A stretch of DNA of 64,000 nucleotides from Primorskyibacter flagellatus (GTDB lineage: Bacteria; Pseudomonadota; Alphaproteobacteria; Rhodobacterales; Rhodobacteraceae): assembly GCF_014638275.1 (NCBI RefSeq), contig NZ_BMFJ01000004.1:124001-188000 (forward strand), given 5' to 3'. Under the pieces are notes generated by a model that was not told where the DNA came from, did not search any database, and was given only the letters and a program-made list of their open reading frames with translations. The translations under genes and the position numbers were made by a program. Positions 33,452 through 43,389 of the stretch are shown here, in pieces. Position 1 is the stretch's first letter. Each line of letters begins with the position of its first letter.

Positions 33452-35728
33452 ATGATGACGGCGCAGACCACCTCCTCCGCGACAGCCACTCTCTCCCTCC
33501 CCGGTCTTGCCGCGACCGGAGAGGTCCTGCGCGACGCCTGGGGAATCCCGCATGTCCGCGCCGCCTCCACCCGCGACGTGTTCGTGCTGAACGGCTATGT
33601 GCATGCCTCCGACCGGATGTGGCAGATGGAGGCCGCGCTGCGCCGCGCCGTCGGCCGGTTCGCGGAATGGGCGGGCCCCTCTGCCCTGCCCGCCGACCGC
33701 CTTGCCCGCCAGCTCGGGGCGGAGGCCGCGTCGCGCCGCGACTACGACGCGTTGAAGCCCGAGACGAAGGAGATGCTCGACGCCTACGCAGCCGGGGTGA
33801 ACGCCTGGATTGACGCGGGCGGCACCACGGCGGAGCACGACCTGCTGGATGCCAAACCGATGAGATGGGAGCCCTGGTTCAGCGTCGCCGTCATGCGTCA
33901 GCGGGGGATCCTCATGGGTTCGGTCTGGTTCAAGCTCTGGCGCGCCGCCGCGCTTGGCACCATCGGGGCGGAGGCCGTGCCGCTGCTGCGCTACGATGAC
34001 GGCGGGCCGGAACGTCATATCGTACCGCAGGGCAGCACCGGCGACCGGCTCACCGCGTCGCTGGCCGATCTTGCCCCCGCGATCGAGGCGCTGTCGGGCA
34101 AGGCCCCGCAGGACGGCACCGTCGGCGGGTCCAACAACCTTGTCGTCGGCGGCGCGCGCACGGCCTCGGGCATGCCGCTGGTCGCGGGCGATCCGCACCG
34201 CCAGTACGAGATTCCGGGCATGTACACGCAGCTGCACCTGACCGGGCCGGAGTTCGACGCCATCGGCTTCTCCGTTCCCGGCGTGCCGGCCTTCCCGCAT
34301 TTCTGTCACACCGAAAACGTCGCATGGTGCGTCACCCACACCTTTGCCGACCTGCACGACGTCTATGTCGAACAGTTCGACGAGGCGGGCGGCAGGGTCC
34401 GCACCGCCGGAGGCTGGCAGCCCACCACCCGGCGCGAAGAGGTCATCGCGGTCCGTGGCGCGGCGGACGACTCGATCACCGTCACCGAAACCGGCCACGG
34501 CCCCGTTATCGCGGGCGATCCGGGCTCCGGCACCGCGCTGGCGCTGAAGTCGTCGCAGCTGTTCGACACCGACCGGTCCATCGACTGCCTGCTGCCGATG
34601 CTGACCGCACCCACGCTCGATACCTTCTATGACCGGTGCAAGGGCTGGGGCGTGATCGATCACAACCTCGTCGGCGCCGACCGCGACGGCCATATCGGCG
34701 TGCTGGTCCGCGCCGTGGTACCCGACCGCGACCGGATCAACGGCTGGCTGCCGGTGCCGGGCTGGACCGGGGACCACGAATGGCGCGGCTACATCCCTTT
34801 CGAACGGATGCCCCGCCAGCTCGATCCCGAGTGCGGCTATATCGTCACGGCCAACAACCGCCCCGTCCCCGAGGATCATCCCGACTATATCACCACCGAC
34901 TGCCACCCCACCACCCGCGCCTCGCGGCTGGCCGGGCGGATCGAGCGGCTGTCCGGCCTGACCCCGGGTGACATGGCGGATTTCCTGCGCGACACCGACA
35001 GCGCCCCCGCGCGCGAGATCACCGCGCGCATCCTCGCCGCGCAGCCGCCGGGCGCCGACAGCCTGCTGCGCGTGCTGGCCGCCTGGGACGGACGGATGGA
35101 TCCGGGGCTCACTGCGCCGACGATCTACATCCTGATCCGGCAGGAAATGACGCGCATCCTCTGCCGCCTGTCCGGGCTGGAGGCTGCGTCCGCCCATTAC
35201 GCCGCCTCTCCCGCACCCGGGATCCCGGCGCTGAACCAGTTGTGGTGGACGCTGCCGAACCTTCTGCGCCATGACGACACGACCCTGCTTGGCGGCAAGA
35301 ACTGGACCGACGTCATCCGCGAGGCCGTCGCGACGGTCGCCAGGGCCGGCGTACCTGCGCCGTGGAGCACCGCCCATCTCCCGGCCTTCGTCCACCCGCT
35401 TGGCCACCTGTTCCCCGACGCCCCCGGCGCGGCGGCGCCGTCCTCGGATCCGACCGGGGGCGACGGCGATTGCGTACTGGCCACCGGCGGCTTTCCCGGC
35501 ACCGGCACGCGGTCGATCTACGGCCCGGTCGCGCGCTATGTCTTCGACCTCGCCGACTGGGACAACAGCCGGTGGATCGTGTTCCACGGGTCCTCCGGGG
35601 ATGCGGGAAGCGCACATTATTCGGACCAGAACCCGCTCTGGGCGCGCGGCGAATTCGTGCCCATGCCTTTCAGTGCCGACGCGGTCGAGGCGCATGCCGT
35701 CTCCCGCCTCCGGCTCGATCCGCACTGA
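33452..35728 (+). CDS. Penicillin acylase family (Ntn-hydrolase) protein
   Basis: N-terminal-nucleophile amidase of the penicillin G acylase family, 758 residues, expected to self-cleave into alpha and beta chains and hydrolyse an N-acyl bond. The alpha part has DAWGIPHVRAAS and HASDRMWQME; the autocleavage site is VGG-Ser227-NNLVV, giving Ser227 as the beta-chain nucleophile. The acyl-pocket GDPHRQYEIPGMY and FCHTENVAWCVTH follow. There is no signal peptide, although most members are periplasmic, so the substrate is probably imported intact. AAGGA precedes the ATG pair. First gene of an operon with a complete oligopeptide-type importer and an amidase. Confidence 0.94.
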   Translation: MMTAQTTSSATATLSLPGLAATGEVLRDAWGIPHVRAASTRDVFVLNGYVHASDRMWQMEAALRRAVGRFAEWAGPSALPADRLARQLGAEAASRRDYDALKPETKEMLDAYAAGVNAWIDAGGTTAEHDLLDAKPMRWEPWFSVAVMRQRGILMGSVWFKLWRAAALGTIGAEAVPLLRYDDGGPERHIVPQGSTGDRLTASLADLAPAIEALSGKAPQDGTVGGSNNLVVGGARTASGMPLVAGDPHRQYEIPGMYTQLHLTGPEFDAIGFSVPGVPAFPHFCHTENVAWCVTHTFADLHDVYVEQFDEAGGRVRTAGGWQPTTRREEVIAVRGAADDSITVTETGHGPVIAGDPGSGTALALKSSQLFDTDRSIDCLLPMLTAPTLDTFYDRCKGWGVIDHNLVGADRDGHIGVLVRAVVPDRDRINGWLPVPGWTGDHEWRGYIPFERMPRQLDPECGYIVTANNRPVPEDHPDYITTDCHPTTRASRLAGRIERLSGLTPGDMADFLRDTDSAPAREITARILAAQPPGADSLLRVLAAWDGRMDPGLTAPTIYILIRQEMTRILCRLSGLEAASAHYAASPAPGIPALNQLWWTLPNLLRHDDTTLLGGKNWTDVIREAVATVARAGVPAPWSTAHLPAFVHPLGHLFPDAPGAAAPSSDPTGGDGDCVLATGGFPGTGTRSIYGPVARYVFDLADWDNSRWIVFHGSSGDAGSAHYSDQNPLWARGEFVPMPFSADAVEAHAVSRLRLDPH

Positions 35729-35818
35729 CCCGCGAAGGGACAGGACAAGCCATGAACGAGAAGGCCGCCGGACATCCCGGACGGCCCGGACACACCCAAC
35801 CAACCGGGAGACACGACA

Positions 35819-37378
35819 ATGAAACATTTCACCCCCGGCCGGACCGCAGCGCTGCTGCTTTCCGCCGCGCTGCTGACAACCGCCCCCCTGGCCCCCGCCT
35901 TCGCGCAGGACCCCAAGATGGGCGGCACGATCCTTTACGCCAACAACTCCGGCCCCGGCCAGCTTGACCCCCAGATGGCGGCCAGCCTCGTTGAGCTGGA
36001 GGTGATCGCGCATGTGTTCGAACCGCTGATCTCCATGGATGCCAATTACGACGCCAAGCCGATGCTGGCGGAAAGCTACGAGATTTCGGACGACGGCAAG
36101 ACCTTCACCTTCCCGCTGCGCAAGGGCGTGAAGTTCCACGACGGGCAGGAGATGACCTCCGCCGACGTCAAGGCCACCTTCGAACGCTATGCCGAGGTCA
36201 GCCCCGGCAAGGCCACGCTGGCGGATGTGAAGGAATACCGCACACCGGACGACTACACCTTCGTCATCGAACTGAACAACCTCAACGCCGTCTTCATCGA
36301 CCAGCTCAAGACGCCGGTCTATCCGTTCTCCATCATGCCCGCCTCTCAGCGCAACAAGCCCGCACGCGAAATCGACGTGGTCGGCACCGGCCCCTTCAAG
36401 CTGGGCGAATGGGTCAAGGACAGCCACCTCGTCATCGAGAAGAACCCCGACTATACCCCGCGCGACGACGCCGATGGCCCCGACGGCTATGTCGGCAAGA
36501 AGGAGGTCTACGTCGACGCCGTCCGCTACAACTTCCTGCCCGAGGCCAACGCCCGCGTCGCCGCGATGCAGACCGGAGAGGCGGACATCACCACCGCCCT
36601 GCCGCTCGACCTGGCCAAGCGGCTTGAGGGGAACGACAAGGTCACCCCGGTCACCGTCTTCCCCTACTGCCAGCAGTACCTGATCGTGCATTCCTCGCAG
36701 GCGCCGACCGACAACCGGCAGGTGCGGCAGGCGATCCGCGAAGCGGTGAACGTCGAGGACCTGATCCTCGCCAGCGGCGAGGCCGCGCGCGAGAACTTCT
36801 CCATGGTCTATCCCGGCGGCGCCTTCTTCGTCGGTGACGACAACGCGGGCTGGTACAACCAGAACGACCCGGCCAAGGCGGCCGAGACGCTGAAGGCCGC
36901 CGGTTACAACGGCGAGGAGATCGTGCTGCAGTCGAACACGAACTACAGCTACATGCGCGACTCCATCCTCGTTCTGGCCGAACAGCTCAAGGCGGCGGGC
37001 ATGAACGTGAAGGTCGACATCACCGACTGGACCACCAACGCGTCGAACATGCAGTCGGGCGACGGCGGCTGGAACGTCTCCACCACATCGTTCTGCTCCA
37101 ACCCGATCCTCGGGCCGCAGCAGTGGCAGACGATGATCTACAACTTCCCGCACGTCGAGAACAACAAGGTGCTGGATGACGCCTACGCCAAGTTCTACGC
37201 CTCTCTCGACCTGTCCGACCGCGTTGCCGCCTGGAAGGATATCGAGGCCGAGGTGCTGGACGGCGCCTACATGATCAAGGTGTCGGACCGCGGGTCGAAC
37301 CGCGCGATCGCCAATGACCTCAAGGGCTTCCGCGAATTCAACATCAACCTCTTTTGGGGAATGTGGCTCGACCGCTGA
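35819..37378 (+). CDS. ABC transporter substrate-binding protein, DppA/OppA family (1)
   Basis: SBP_bac_5 periplasmic binding protein, 519 residues. Signal peptide of about 29 residues with LLLSAALLTTAPLAPAFAQ and a cut after FAQ. Typical GTGPFKLGEWVKDSHLVIEKNPDY and FHDGQEMTSADVKATFERY motifs. Delivers its ligand to the permeases encoded next. Members bind peptides, sugars, opines or glycosides. The acylase upstream and amidase downstream suggest an amide-containing ligand. A perfect hairpin follows the stop. Confidence 0.95.
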   Translation: MKHFTPGRTAALLLSAALLTTAPLAPAFAQDPKMGGTILYANNSGPGQLDPQMAASLVELEVIAHVFEPLISMDANYDAKPMLAESYEISDDGKTFTFPLRKGVKFHDGQEMTSADVKATFERYAEVSPGKATLADVKEYRTPDDYTFVIELNNLNAVFIDQLKTPVYPFSIMPASQRNKPAREIDVVGTGPFKLGEWVKDSHLVIEKNPDYTPRDDADGPDGYVGKKEVYVDAVRYNFLPEANARVAAMQTGEADITTALPLDLAKRLEGNDKVTPVTVFPYCQQYLIVHSSQAPTDNRQVRQAIREAVNVEDLILASGEAARENFSMVYPGGAFFVGDDNAGWYNQNDPAKAAETLKAAGYNGEEIVLQSNTNYSYMRDSILVLAEQLKAAGMNVKVDITDWTTNASNMQSGDGGWNVSTTSFCSNPILGPQQWQTMIYNFPHVENNKVLDDAYAKFYASLDLSDRVAAWKDIEAEVLDGAYMIKVSDRGSNRAIANDLKGFREFNINLFWGMWLDR

Positions 37379-37392
37379 CCCTTTCGAAGACG

Positions 37393-37423
37393 TCGCGCGG
37401 GCAGCCTCCCGTTGCCCGCGCGA
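37393..37423 (+). other. Intercistronic hairpin after binding-protein gene (1)
   Basis: TCGCGCGGGCA and TGCCCGCGCGA form a perfect 11-bp stem with a 9-nt loop in the 79-bp gap before the DppB-type gene. No U-tract. It probably stabilises the binding-protein message relative to the permease part. Confidence 0.65.
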
Positions 37424-37457
37424 TCCGTGATGACCCTCAGACAGGCAGGAGCCGCCC

Positions 37458-38402
37458 TTGCTGAAACTGATCGCCTTCCGCATCGCCCAGGCAATTCCCG
37501 TGATGCTGGTGGTGGCCGTCCTGACATTCCTGCTGATGCACCTGCTGCCCGGAGACCCGGCGACGATCATCGCGGGCGACCAGGCGGACCAGGCGTCGAT
37601 CGACCAGATCCGCCGCGACCTCGGTCTGGACCGGCCGGTTCCGGTTCAGCTCTGGCACTGGATCGTCAATCTGGCGCAGGGCGATTTCGGGCGCTCGCTG
37701 ATGCTCAACCAGGCGGTGGCGGACGCGGTGAAGGAACGGCTGCCCGTCACCCTGTCGCTCGCCATGCTGGCCTTTGCGATCACCCTGCCCTTCGGCATCG
37801 CCTTCGGCGTGATCGCCGCGGTCTGGCGGGATACCTGGGTGGACAGCGCGGTGATGATCCTCGCCCTCGTCGGGGTGTCGGTGCCGAATTTCTGGATCGC
37901 GATCCTCTCGGTCATCCTGTTCTCCGTCACGCTCGGCTGGCTGCCCTCCGCCGGCTACGTGCCGCTGCACGACAGCTTTTCCGGCTGGCTCGCCTCGCTC
38001 ATCCAGCCCGCCGTGGTGCTGGCGCTGTTCCAGATCGGTTACCTTGCCCGGATGACCCGGTCTGCGATGCTGGACGTGCTGGACCAGGACTATATCCGCA
38101 CCGCCCGCGCCAAGGGCGTGGCGGTCAACACCATCATCGTCAAACACGCCTTCCGCAACACGCTGATGCAGGTCGTGACCGTCGCCGGATACATCCTGTC
38201 GCTGCTGATCGGCGGGTCCGTGGTGATCGAACAGATCTTTGCCCTGCCCGGCATCGGGCGGCTTCTGGTGCAGGCGATCATGGCCCGCGACTACCCGGTG
38301 GTGCAGGGCACGATGCTGCTGCTCGGCTTTGCCTTCGTCTTCATCAACATCCTGATCGACCTGATCTATGCCTATGTCGACCCGAGGGTCCGCTATGACT
38401 GA
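37458..38402 (+). CDS. ABC transporter permease, DppB-type (1)
   Basis: Inner-membrane permease, 314 residues, six helices. N-terminal helix then the GDPA and [18 protein letters not shown] periplasmic stretch, and the coupling loop [21 protein letters not shown]. Overlaps the DppC-type start by 8 bp. Confidence 0.95.
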   Translation: MLKLIAFRIAQAIPVMLVVAVLTFLLMHLLPGDPATIIAGDQADQASIDQIRRDLGLDRPVPVQLWHWIVNLAQGDFGRSLMLNQAVADAVKERLPVTLSLAMLAFAITLPFGIAFGVIAAVWRDTWVDSAVMILALVGVSVPNFWIAILSVILFSVTLGWLPSAGYVPLHDSFSGWLASLIQPAVVLALFQIGYLARMTRSAMLDVLDQDYIRTARAKGVAVNTIIVKHAFRNTLMQVVTVAGYILSLLIGGSVVIEQIFALPGIGRLLVQAIMARDYPVVQGTMLLLGFAFVFINILIDLIYAYVDPRVRYD

Positions 38403-39282
38403 CGCCACGACCCTGCCCGCCGCCGCCATGCCGCCGCGCTCTGCCCGCCGCCGCATCCTGATGCGCCGCCTCTGGCGGCACCGCTCCTTCCGGGTCGGGG
38501 CGGGGATCGTGGCGGTGATCGTGCTCATGGCCGTCGCCGCGCCGCTGCTGTCGGGCGGCCAGCCGAACGCCATGTCCCTGCGCAACCGCTTCGCGCCCCC
38601 TTCCGCCGATTTCATCTTCGGCGCCGACAACTTCGGACGCGACATCTTCACCCGCGTCCTCTACGGCGCGCGCATCTCGCTCTGGATCGGCTTCGCCTCG
38701 GCGATGCTGGCGGCGGCGGGCGGAGCACTGGTCGGCATGGCCTCCGCCTGGTTCAGGAAGCTGGACGGGATCATCATGCGGATCATGGACGCCCTGCTGG
38801 CCTTCCCGGCGATCCTGCTGGCCATCGGCATCAACGCCGCCCTCGGCCCGCAGGTGTCGAGCGTCATCATCGCCCTCGCCTCCGCCTACGTCCCCCGCAT
38901 GGCAAGGATCGTGCGCGCCGCCGCGCTGGTGGTGCGGGAGCTCGACTATGTCGACGCCGCCCGGGTGTCGGGCGCGGGCGCGGGGCGGATCATCTTCCGC
39001 CACATCCTTCCGAACGTCATGGCACCGCTGCTCGTCTCCGTCACCTTCGTCTTCGCCTACGCGATCCTGGCCGAGGCCGCGCTTTCCTTCCTCGGCATCG
39101 GCCCGCCGCCGCCGCACCCGTCCTGGGGCAACATCATCGCGGAGGGGCGTGACTACTCGGTCGAGGCATGGTGGATCATGCTCTTCCCCGGCCTCGCCAT
39201 ATCCCTCGCCGCGCTTGGCATGAACCTCCTCGGCGACGGGCTGCGCGACGTGCTTGACCCCCGCCTGAAGATCGAGGCCTGA
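38395..39282 (+). CDS. ABC transporter permease, DppC-type (1)
   Basis: Inner-membrane permease, 295 residues from the ATG at 38395. [22 protein letters not shown] and the coupling loop [26 protein letters not shown] are DppC hallmarks. An upstream in-frame ATG at 38368 lies inside dppB and adds no domain. Stop is 1 bp before the DppD-type start. Confidence 0.95.
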   Translation: MTDATTLPAAAMPPRSARRRILMRRLWRHRSFRVGAGIVAVIVLMAVAAPLLSGGQPNAMSLRNRFAPPSADFIFGADNFGRDIFTRVLYGARISLWIGFASAMLAAAGGALVGMASAWFRKLDGIIMRIMDALLAFPAILLAIGINAALGPQVSSVIIALASAYVPRMARIVRAAALVVRELDYVDAARVSGAGAGRIIFRHILPNVMAPLLVSVTFVFAYAILAEAALSFLGIGPPPPHPSWGNIIAEGRDYSVEAWWIMLFPGLAISLAALGMNLLGDGLRDVLDPRLKIEA

Positions 39283-39283
39283 G

Positions 39284-40258
39284 ATGCTGCAAATCGAAAA
39301 CCTCTCGGTGGACTTCCGCGTCGACAGCGGCTGGATCAGCTCGGTCACCGATGTCAGCTTCACGCTCGGCCCGCGCGCCAGCCTCGGCATCGTGGGCGAA
39401 AGCGGGTCGGGGAAGTCGGTCACCGCGCTGTCAGTCCTGCGCCTGCACGCGGCACGCAACACCCGGATGCGCGGCAGGATCATGTTCGACGGGCAGGACC
39501 TGCTGACCCTGCCCGAACGCCGGATGCGCGAGATCCGGGGCCGCGACATCGCCATGATCTTCCAGGACCCGATGCATTCGCTGAACCCCGTCCTGACCAT
39601 CGGCGACCAGATCGGGGAAACCCTGCGCATCCATCAGAAACTTGACGCCGCCGCCGCGCAGAAGGCCGCCATCGGCCTGCTCGACATGGTGCGCATTCCC
39701 GATGCCGCGCGGCGTGTCACCGACTATCCGCACCAGCTGTCGGGCGGAATGCGCCAGCGGGTGATGATCGCCATGGCCATCGCCTGCCGCCCCCGCCTTT
39801 TGATCGCGGACGAACCGACCACCGCGCTCGACGTGACGGTGCAGGCGCAGATCCTCGACCTGCTCCGCGACCTGAGGGAGGAGATCGGCATGTCCGTCAT
39901 CCTGATATCCCACGACCTCGGGCTGGTGGCGGAGTTCGCGGAACGGGTGCTGGTCATGTACGCCGGCGAACTGGTCGAGGAAGCGCCCTCGCTCACCATG
40001 TTCGCCCGCCCCGCGCATCCCTATTCCGAAGGTCTGCTCAAGGCGATCCCCTCGGCGGACGAAGACGTGGGAAGGCTCTATGCCATTCCGGGCCGCATCC
40101 CCGATCCGGGCCGCCGCCCGCCGGGCTGCAACTTTGCCCCGCGCTGCCCGCTGGTGCAGCCCGCCTGCACCGCCGCCCCCCCGCCGCTTGCGACGATGGA
40201 ACCCGGCCACCTGATCCGCTGCCCCGTCCGGCTGGCCGCGATGGAGACGACAGGATGA
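39284..40258 (+). CDS. ABC transporter ATP-binding protein, DppD-type (1)
   Basis: First ATPase of importer 1, 324 residues. Walker [20 protein letters not shown]-loop, signature LSGGMRQR, Walker [13 protein letters not shown], switch HDLG. The C-terminal oligopeptide/dipeptide region [11 protein letters not shown] has the Cys residues that bind an iron-sulphur cluster in some DppD proteins. Overlaps the next gene as ATGA. Confidence 0.95.
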   Translation: MLQIENLSVDFRVDSGWISSVTDVSFTLGPRASLGIVGESGSGKSVTALSVLRLHAARNTRMRGRIMFDGQDLLTLPERRMREIRGRDIAMIFQDPMHSLNPVLTIGDQIGETLRIHQKLDAAAAQKAAIGLLDMVRIPDAARRVTDYPHQLSGGMRQRVMIAMAIACRPRLLIADEPTTALDVTVQAQILDLLRDLREEIGMSVILISHDLGLVAEFAERVLVMYAGELVEEAPSLTMFARPAHPYSEGLLKAIPSADEDVGRLYAIPGRIPDPGRRPPGCNFAPRCPLVQPACTAAPPPLATMEPGHLIRCPVRLAAMETTG

Positions 40259-41238
40259 AGGACATGGCCGACACAACCGATCCTATCATCCGCGTCCGCA
40301 ACCTCAGCCGCGACTTCCAGGTCGGCGGGCGCGGGCGCAAGCGCCAGACGCTGCACGCGGTCAGCGACGCCAGCTTCGACGTGCTGCCCGGTGAAACGCT
40401 TGGTGTCGTGGGCGAAAGCGGGTCGGGCAAATCCACCATCGGGCGGATGCTGGTCGGCCTGCTTCCCGCCACGCGCGGAGAGATCGAGCTGTTCGGAGAG
40501 ACCATCACCGGCCCCTCCGGCAAGCAGGCGCTGGCGAAGGTCCGGCACAAGCTCCAGTTCGTCTTTCAGGACCCCCACGCCGCGATGAACCCCCGGATGC
40601 GCATCTCCGACATCATCGCGGAACCGATCGACGTGCGCGGCGGCTGGACCCGCAAGGACCGCGCCGACCGGGTCGCGGAACTGCTGGAACTGGTTGGCCT
40701 CTCCGCCGCCTTCGCCGACCGCTTCCCGCATGAATTCTCGGGCGGTCAGCGCCAGCGGATCGTGATCGCCCGCGCGCTCGCGCTCGACCCCGCCTTCATC
40801 GTCTGTGACGAGGCGGTCGCGGCGCTCGACGTGTCGATGCAGGCGCAGGTCATCAACCTGCTCATGGACCTGCAACAGCGGCTTGGCCTGTCCTACCTCT
40901 TCATTGCGCACGACCTTGCCGTGGTCCGGGCCGTTTCGACCCGCATCGCCGTTCTCTACGCCGGAGAGATCGTGGAGCTGTCGGACAAACGCTCGCTCTA
41001 CACCGACCCGAAGCACCCGTACACGCAGGCCCTTCTCGCCGCGATCCCCCGGCCCGAGGTCGGCACCCGCAAGCCCCCGATCCGCGGAGAGGTGCCGAGC
41101 CTGCTGAACCGGCCGCCGGGCTGCACCCTCTGCCCGCGCTGCCCCAAAGCCTTCGACCGCTGCCGCACCGAAGCCCCCGCCCTGCGCGAGGTCGCCCCGG
41201 GCCGCAAGGTCGCCTGCCACCTCTACGACGGAGTCTGA
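40255..41238 (+). CDS. ABC transporter ATP-binding protein, DppF-type (1)
   Basis: Second ATPase of importer 1, 327 residues. Walker [21 protein letters not shown], signature FSGGQRQR, Walker [15 protein letters not shown] (usual DEPVSALD has Ala for Pro and Ala for Ser here), switch HDLA. C-terminal [11 protein letters not shown] segment present. Stop is 4 bp before the amidase start. Confidence 0.94.
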   Translation: MKDMADTTDPIIRVRNLSRDFQVGGRGRKRQTLHAVSDASFDVLPGETLGVVGESGSGKSTIGRMLVGLLPATRGEIELFGETITGPSGKQALAKVRHKLQFVFQDPHAAMNPRMRISDIIAEPIDVRGGWTRKDRADRVAELLELVGLSAAFADRFPHEFSGGQRQRIVIARALALDPAFIVCDEAVAALDVSMQAQVINLLMDLQQRLGLSYLFIAHDLAVVRAVSTRIAVLYAGEIVELSDKRSLYTDPKHPYTQALLAAIPRPEVGTRKPPIRGEVPSLLNRPPGCTLCPRCPKAFDRCRTEAPALREVAPGRKVACHLYDGV

Positions 41239-41242
41239 CGAC

Positions 41243-42658
41243 ATGACCGACCTCACCTGGCTGACCGCCGCGCAGGCCGTCGCGATGATCGCGCGGAAGG
41301 AGCTTTCGCCGGTCGAATACCTCGACCACATCCTCGCCCGGTCGGATGCGGAGTCCGACCGCCTCAACCCCTTCGCCTATGTCGCCGCCGACCGTGCGCG
41401 GGACGAGGCGAAGGCGGCGGAGAAGGCGGTCATGGCGGGCGAACCGCTCGGGCCGCTGCACGGGCTGCCGGTGCATGTGAAGGACCTGTTCAAGACCGCC
41501 GGCATCCCGACCGAATACGGGTCCGCCGTCTACGCGGGCAACGTGCCGGATGTGGACGACGTGCTGGTCACACGGCTCCGCGCCGCGGGGGCGGTTGTCT
41601 TCGCCAAGTCGCACACGCCCGAATTCGGCCACAAGGGCCAGACCGACGGACCGCATTTCGGCACCACCCGCAATCCATGGGACACCTCGCGCTATGCCGG
41701 GGGATCCTCCGGCGGGGCGGCCTGCGCGGTGGCGGCGGGGATCGGGCCGCTTGGTCTCGGCACCGACGGGGCGGGGTCGATCCGCATCCCGGCTGCGGCC
41801 TGCGGCACCGTCGGACTCAAACCCTCCCCCGGCCTGCTGCCCTATAACGAAGCCGTCGACGCCTTCTTCAACTACGCCGCCGCCGGTCCCCTGTCCCGCA
41901 CGGTCGAAGACGCCGCACTGATGATGTCCGCGATCAGCGGCACCGATCCGACCGACCCCTGGTCCATCGCCGCCCCCGCCCCGCGCGCCACCCGCGCGGG
42001 TGCCAGCCTGCACGGCCTGCGCATCGGCTATATCGAGAAGATGGAGAACCGCCGCCTCTCTGCCGAGGTCGCCGCCAATACCCGCGCCGTGCTCGACACC
42101 CTCATCGCACGCGGCGCCCATGTGGAGGACGTGACGGAAGAGATCGACTGGATCGAATACGAAGGCCGGGTGATGTACCAGGCGAACATCTGCGTCGCCG
42201 GAACCCCGCATATCGCCAAGTTCGGCAACCGGATGGACCCCGTGTTCCTTGGCTTCATCGAACGCGGGCGCGGCTTCAGCACCGACGATTACCGCAAGGC
42301 GCAGCTGGCCCGCACCCGCCTGTTCCGCCATGTCCAGACCCTGTTCGACCGCTACGACGTGCTGATTTCCCCGACCCTGACCCGCACCGCCCTTCCGGCC
42401 GACTTCGAGGCGCTGAACGGACAGGTCGTCGTCGACGGAGAGGAAAACGGACTGACCCGGCAGGGCATGTCGCCCTATTGCTACCCGTTCAACCTGACCG
42501 GCCACCCCGCGCTGGCGCTGCCCTCCGGTTTCGCTTCGGACGGGCTGCCGACCTCGGTTCAGCTGATCGGACCTTGGTATTCGGACCTCGACCTGCTGAC
42601 CATCGCCTCGGCCATCGAAACGGACCGCGCCTGGGCGCATCTGAAACCGGCGATCTGA
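41243..42658 (+). CDS. Amidase signature family protein
   Basis: Amidase of the GatA/amidase-signature family, 471 residues, hydrolysing a carboxamide to acid plus ammonia or amine. The Ser-cisSer-Lys triad is visible as Lys80 in VHVKDLF, Ser155 in GGSSGG and nucleophile Ser179 in [12 protein letters not shown] (Ala replaces the usual middle Gly). Last gene of the acylase-importer operon and convergent with the GntR gene 4 bp away. It may cleave the amide left after the acylase acts. No gatB/gatC neighbours, so not the tRNA-dependent enzyme. Confidence 0.94.
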   Translation: MTDLTWLTAAQAVAMIARKELSPVEYLDHILARSDAESDRLNPFAYVAADRARDEAKAAEKAVMAGEPLGPLHGLPVHVKDLFKTAGIPTEYGSAVYAGNVPDVDDVLVTRLRAAGAVVFAKSHTPEFGHKGQTDGPHFGTTRNPWDTSRYAGGSSGGAACAVAAGIGPLGLGTDGAGSIRIPAAACGTVGLKPSPGLLPYNEAVDAFFNYAAAGPLSRTVEDAALMMSAISGTDPTDPWSIAAPAPRATRAGASLHGLRIGYIEKMENRRLSAEVAANTRAVLDTLIARGAHVEDVTEEIDWIEYEGRVMYQANICVAGTPHIAKFGNRMDPVFLGFIERGRGFSTDDYRKAQLARTRLFRHVQTLFDRYDVLISPTLTRTALPADFEALNGQVVVDGEENGLTRQGMSPYCYPFNLTGHPALALPSGFASDGLPTSVQLIGPWYSDLDLLTIASAIETDRAWAHLKPAI

Positions 42659-42662
42659 CGGG

Positions 42663-43388
42663 TCAGCCCCGGCGGCGGCCCTTCTGCAGGGCGGCCTGCG
42701 CGGCGGCATGATCGGCGAGGTGCTGGCGCAGCGCGCGCCCGCCCTCGAACAGGTCCATCCGGATCGCCTCGCGCAGGGAATAGGGGTCGCGGGCGCGCAG
42801 GGCGTCCAGCACGTTCAGGTGCTGGTGCCGTTCGGCATAGGTGGGATGGGCGTGGGGGTAGAGTTCGCTCAGGATCGGGCCGATGCGGATCCACAGCCCC
42901 TCCAGCACCTCGGTCAGGGTCGGCATGCCCGACCGGGAATACAGCCCGAAGTGAAAGTCGAAGTTCGCCTGCAGCGCGGTCGGCCAGTCCCCCGTCGCCT
43001 CGGCATGCACCAGCGTTTCGTGCACCACCGCCAGACGGTCGATATCGGCCTCGGTGATATGCGGCAGCGCGCGCTCTGCCGCCATCGGCTCAAGGCTCAT
43101 GCGGATGTCGCGGATCTCGGTGTATTCGTCCAGAGTCAGGCGGCGGACGCGGATGTAGTAGCGCGGGCGGATTTCGATGGCGCCCTCGTGGGCCAGCTGG
43201 AACAGCGCCTCCCGCACGGGGGTTTCCGAGGTTCCCATCTGCCGGGCGAGATCGCGGACCTTCAGCCGTTCATGCGGCTTCAGCTCCGCCCGCATCAGGG
43301 ACTGCCGCAGGCGGGCATAGACAACCTCGGACAGCGGAAGCGGATCGTCCTCCGCCGCCGCCGTTTCGTCGATCATCCCGTCCGTCAC
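42663..43388 (-). CDS. GntR family regulator, FCD domain (C)
   Basis: GntR/FCD transcription factor, 241 residues. Winged helix at about 18-80, with LKVRDLARQMGTSETPVREALFQLAHEG as recognition region, then an FCD domain with the FDFHFGLY metal-ligand stretch and later His residues. Start is GTG at 43386-43388, one base after the stop of the aminotransferase gene, with GGGGA upstream; an ATG four codons on is possible. Being inside the block bounded by TGATATATCA sites, it is the best candidate to bind them. Same operon as the aminotransferase, whose promoter region carries two such sites, so it probably controls itself. Confidence 0.93.
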   Translation of the reverse strand: MTDGMIDETAAAEDDPLPLSEVVYARLRQSLMRAELKPHERLKVRDLARQMGTSETPVREALFQLAHEGAIEIRPRYYIRVRRLTLDEYTEIRDIRMSLEPMAAERALPHITEADIDRLAVVHETLVHAEATGDWPTALQANFDFHFGLYSRSGMPTLTEVLEGLWIRIGPILSELYPHAHPTYAERHQHLNVLDALRARDPYSLREAIRMDLFEGGRALRQHLADHAAAQAALQKGRRRG

Positions 43389-43389
43389 G

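Noticed and set aside
33332..37570. Open frame of 1412 codons on the minus strand
   Set aside because: It is antisense to the acylase and binding-protein genes, whose families and motifs are clear. The translation has no domain and is rich in Arg, Gly, Val and His, as expected for a frame opposite GC-rich codons.
41243..42658. Annotation as GatA of the tRNA-dependent amidotransferase
   Set aside because: No gatB or gatC nearby; position at the end of an importer operon and the altered GTDGAGS motif fit a catabolic amidase.
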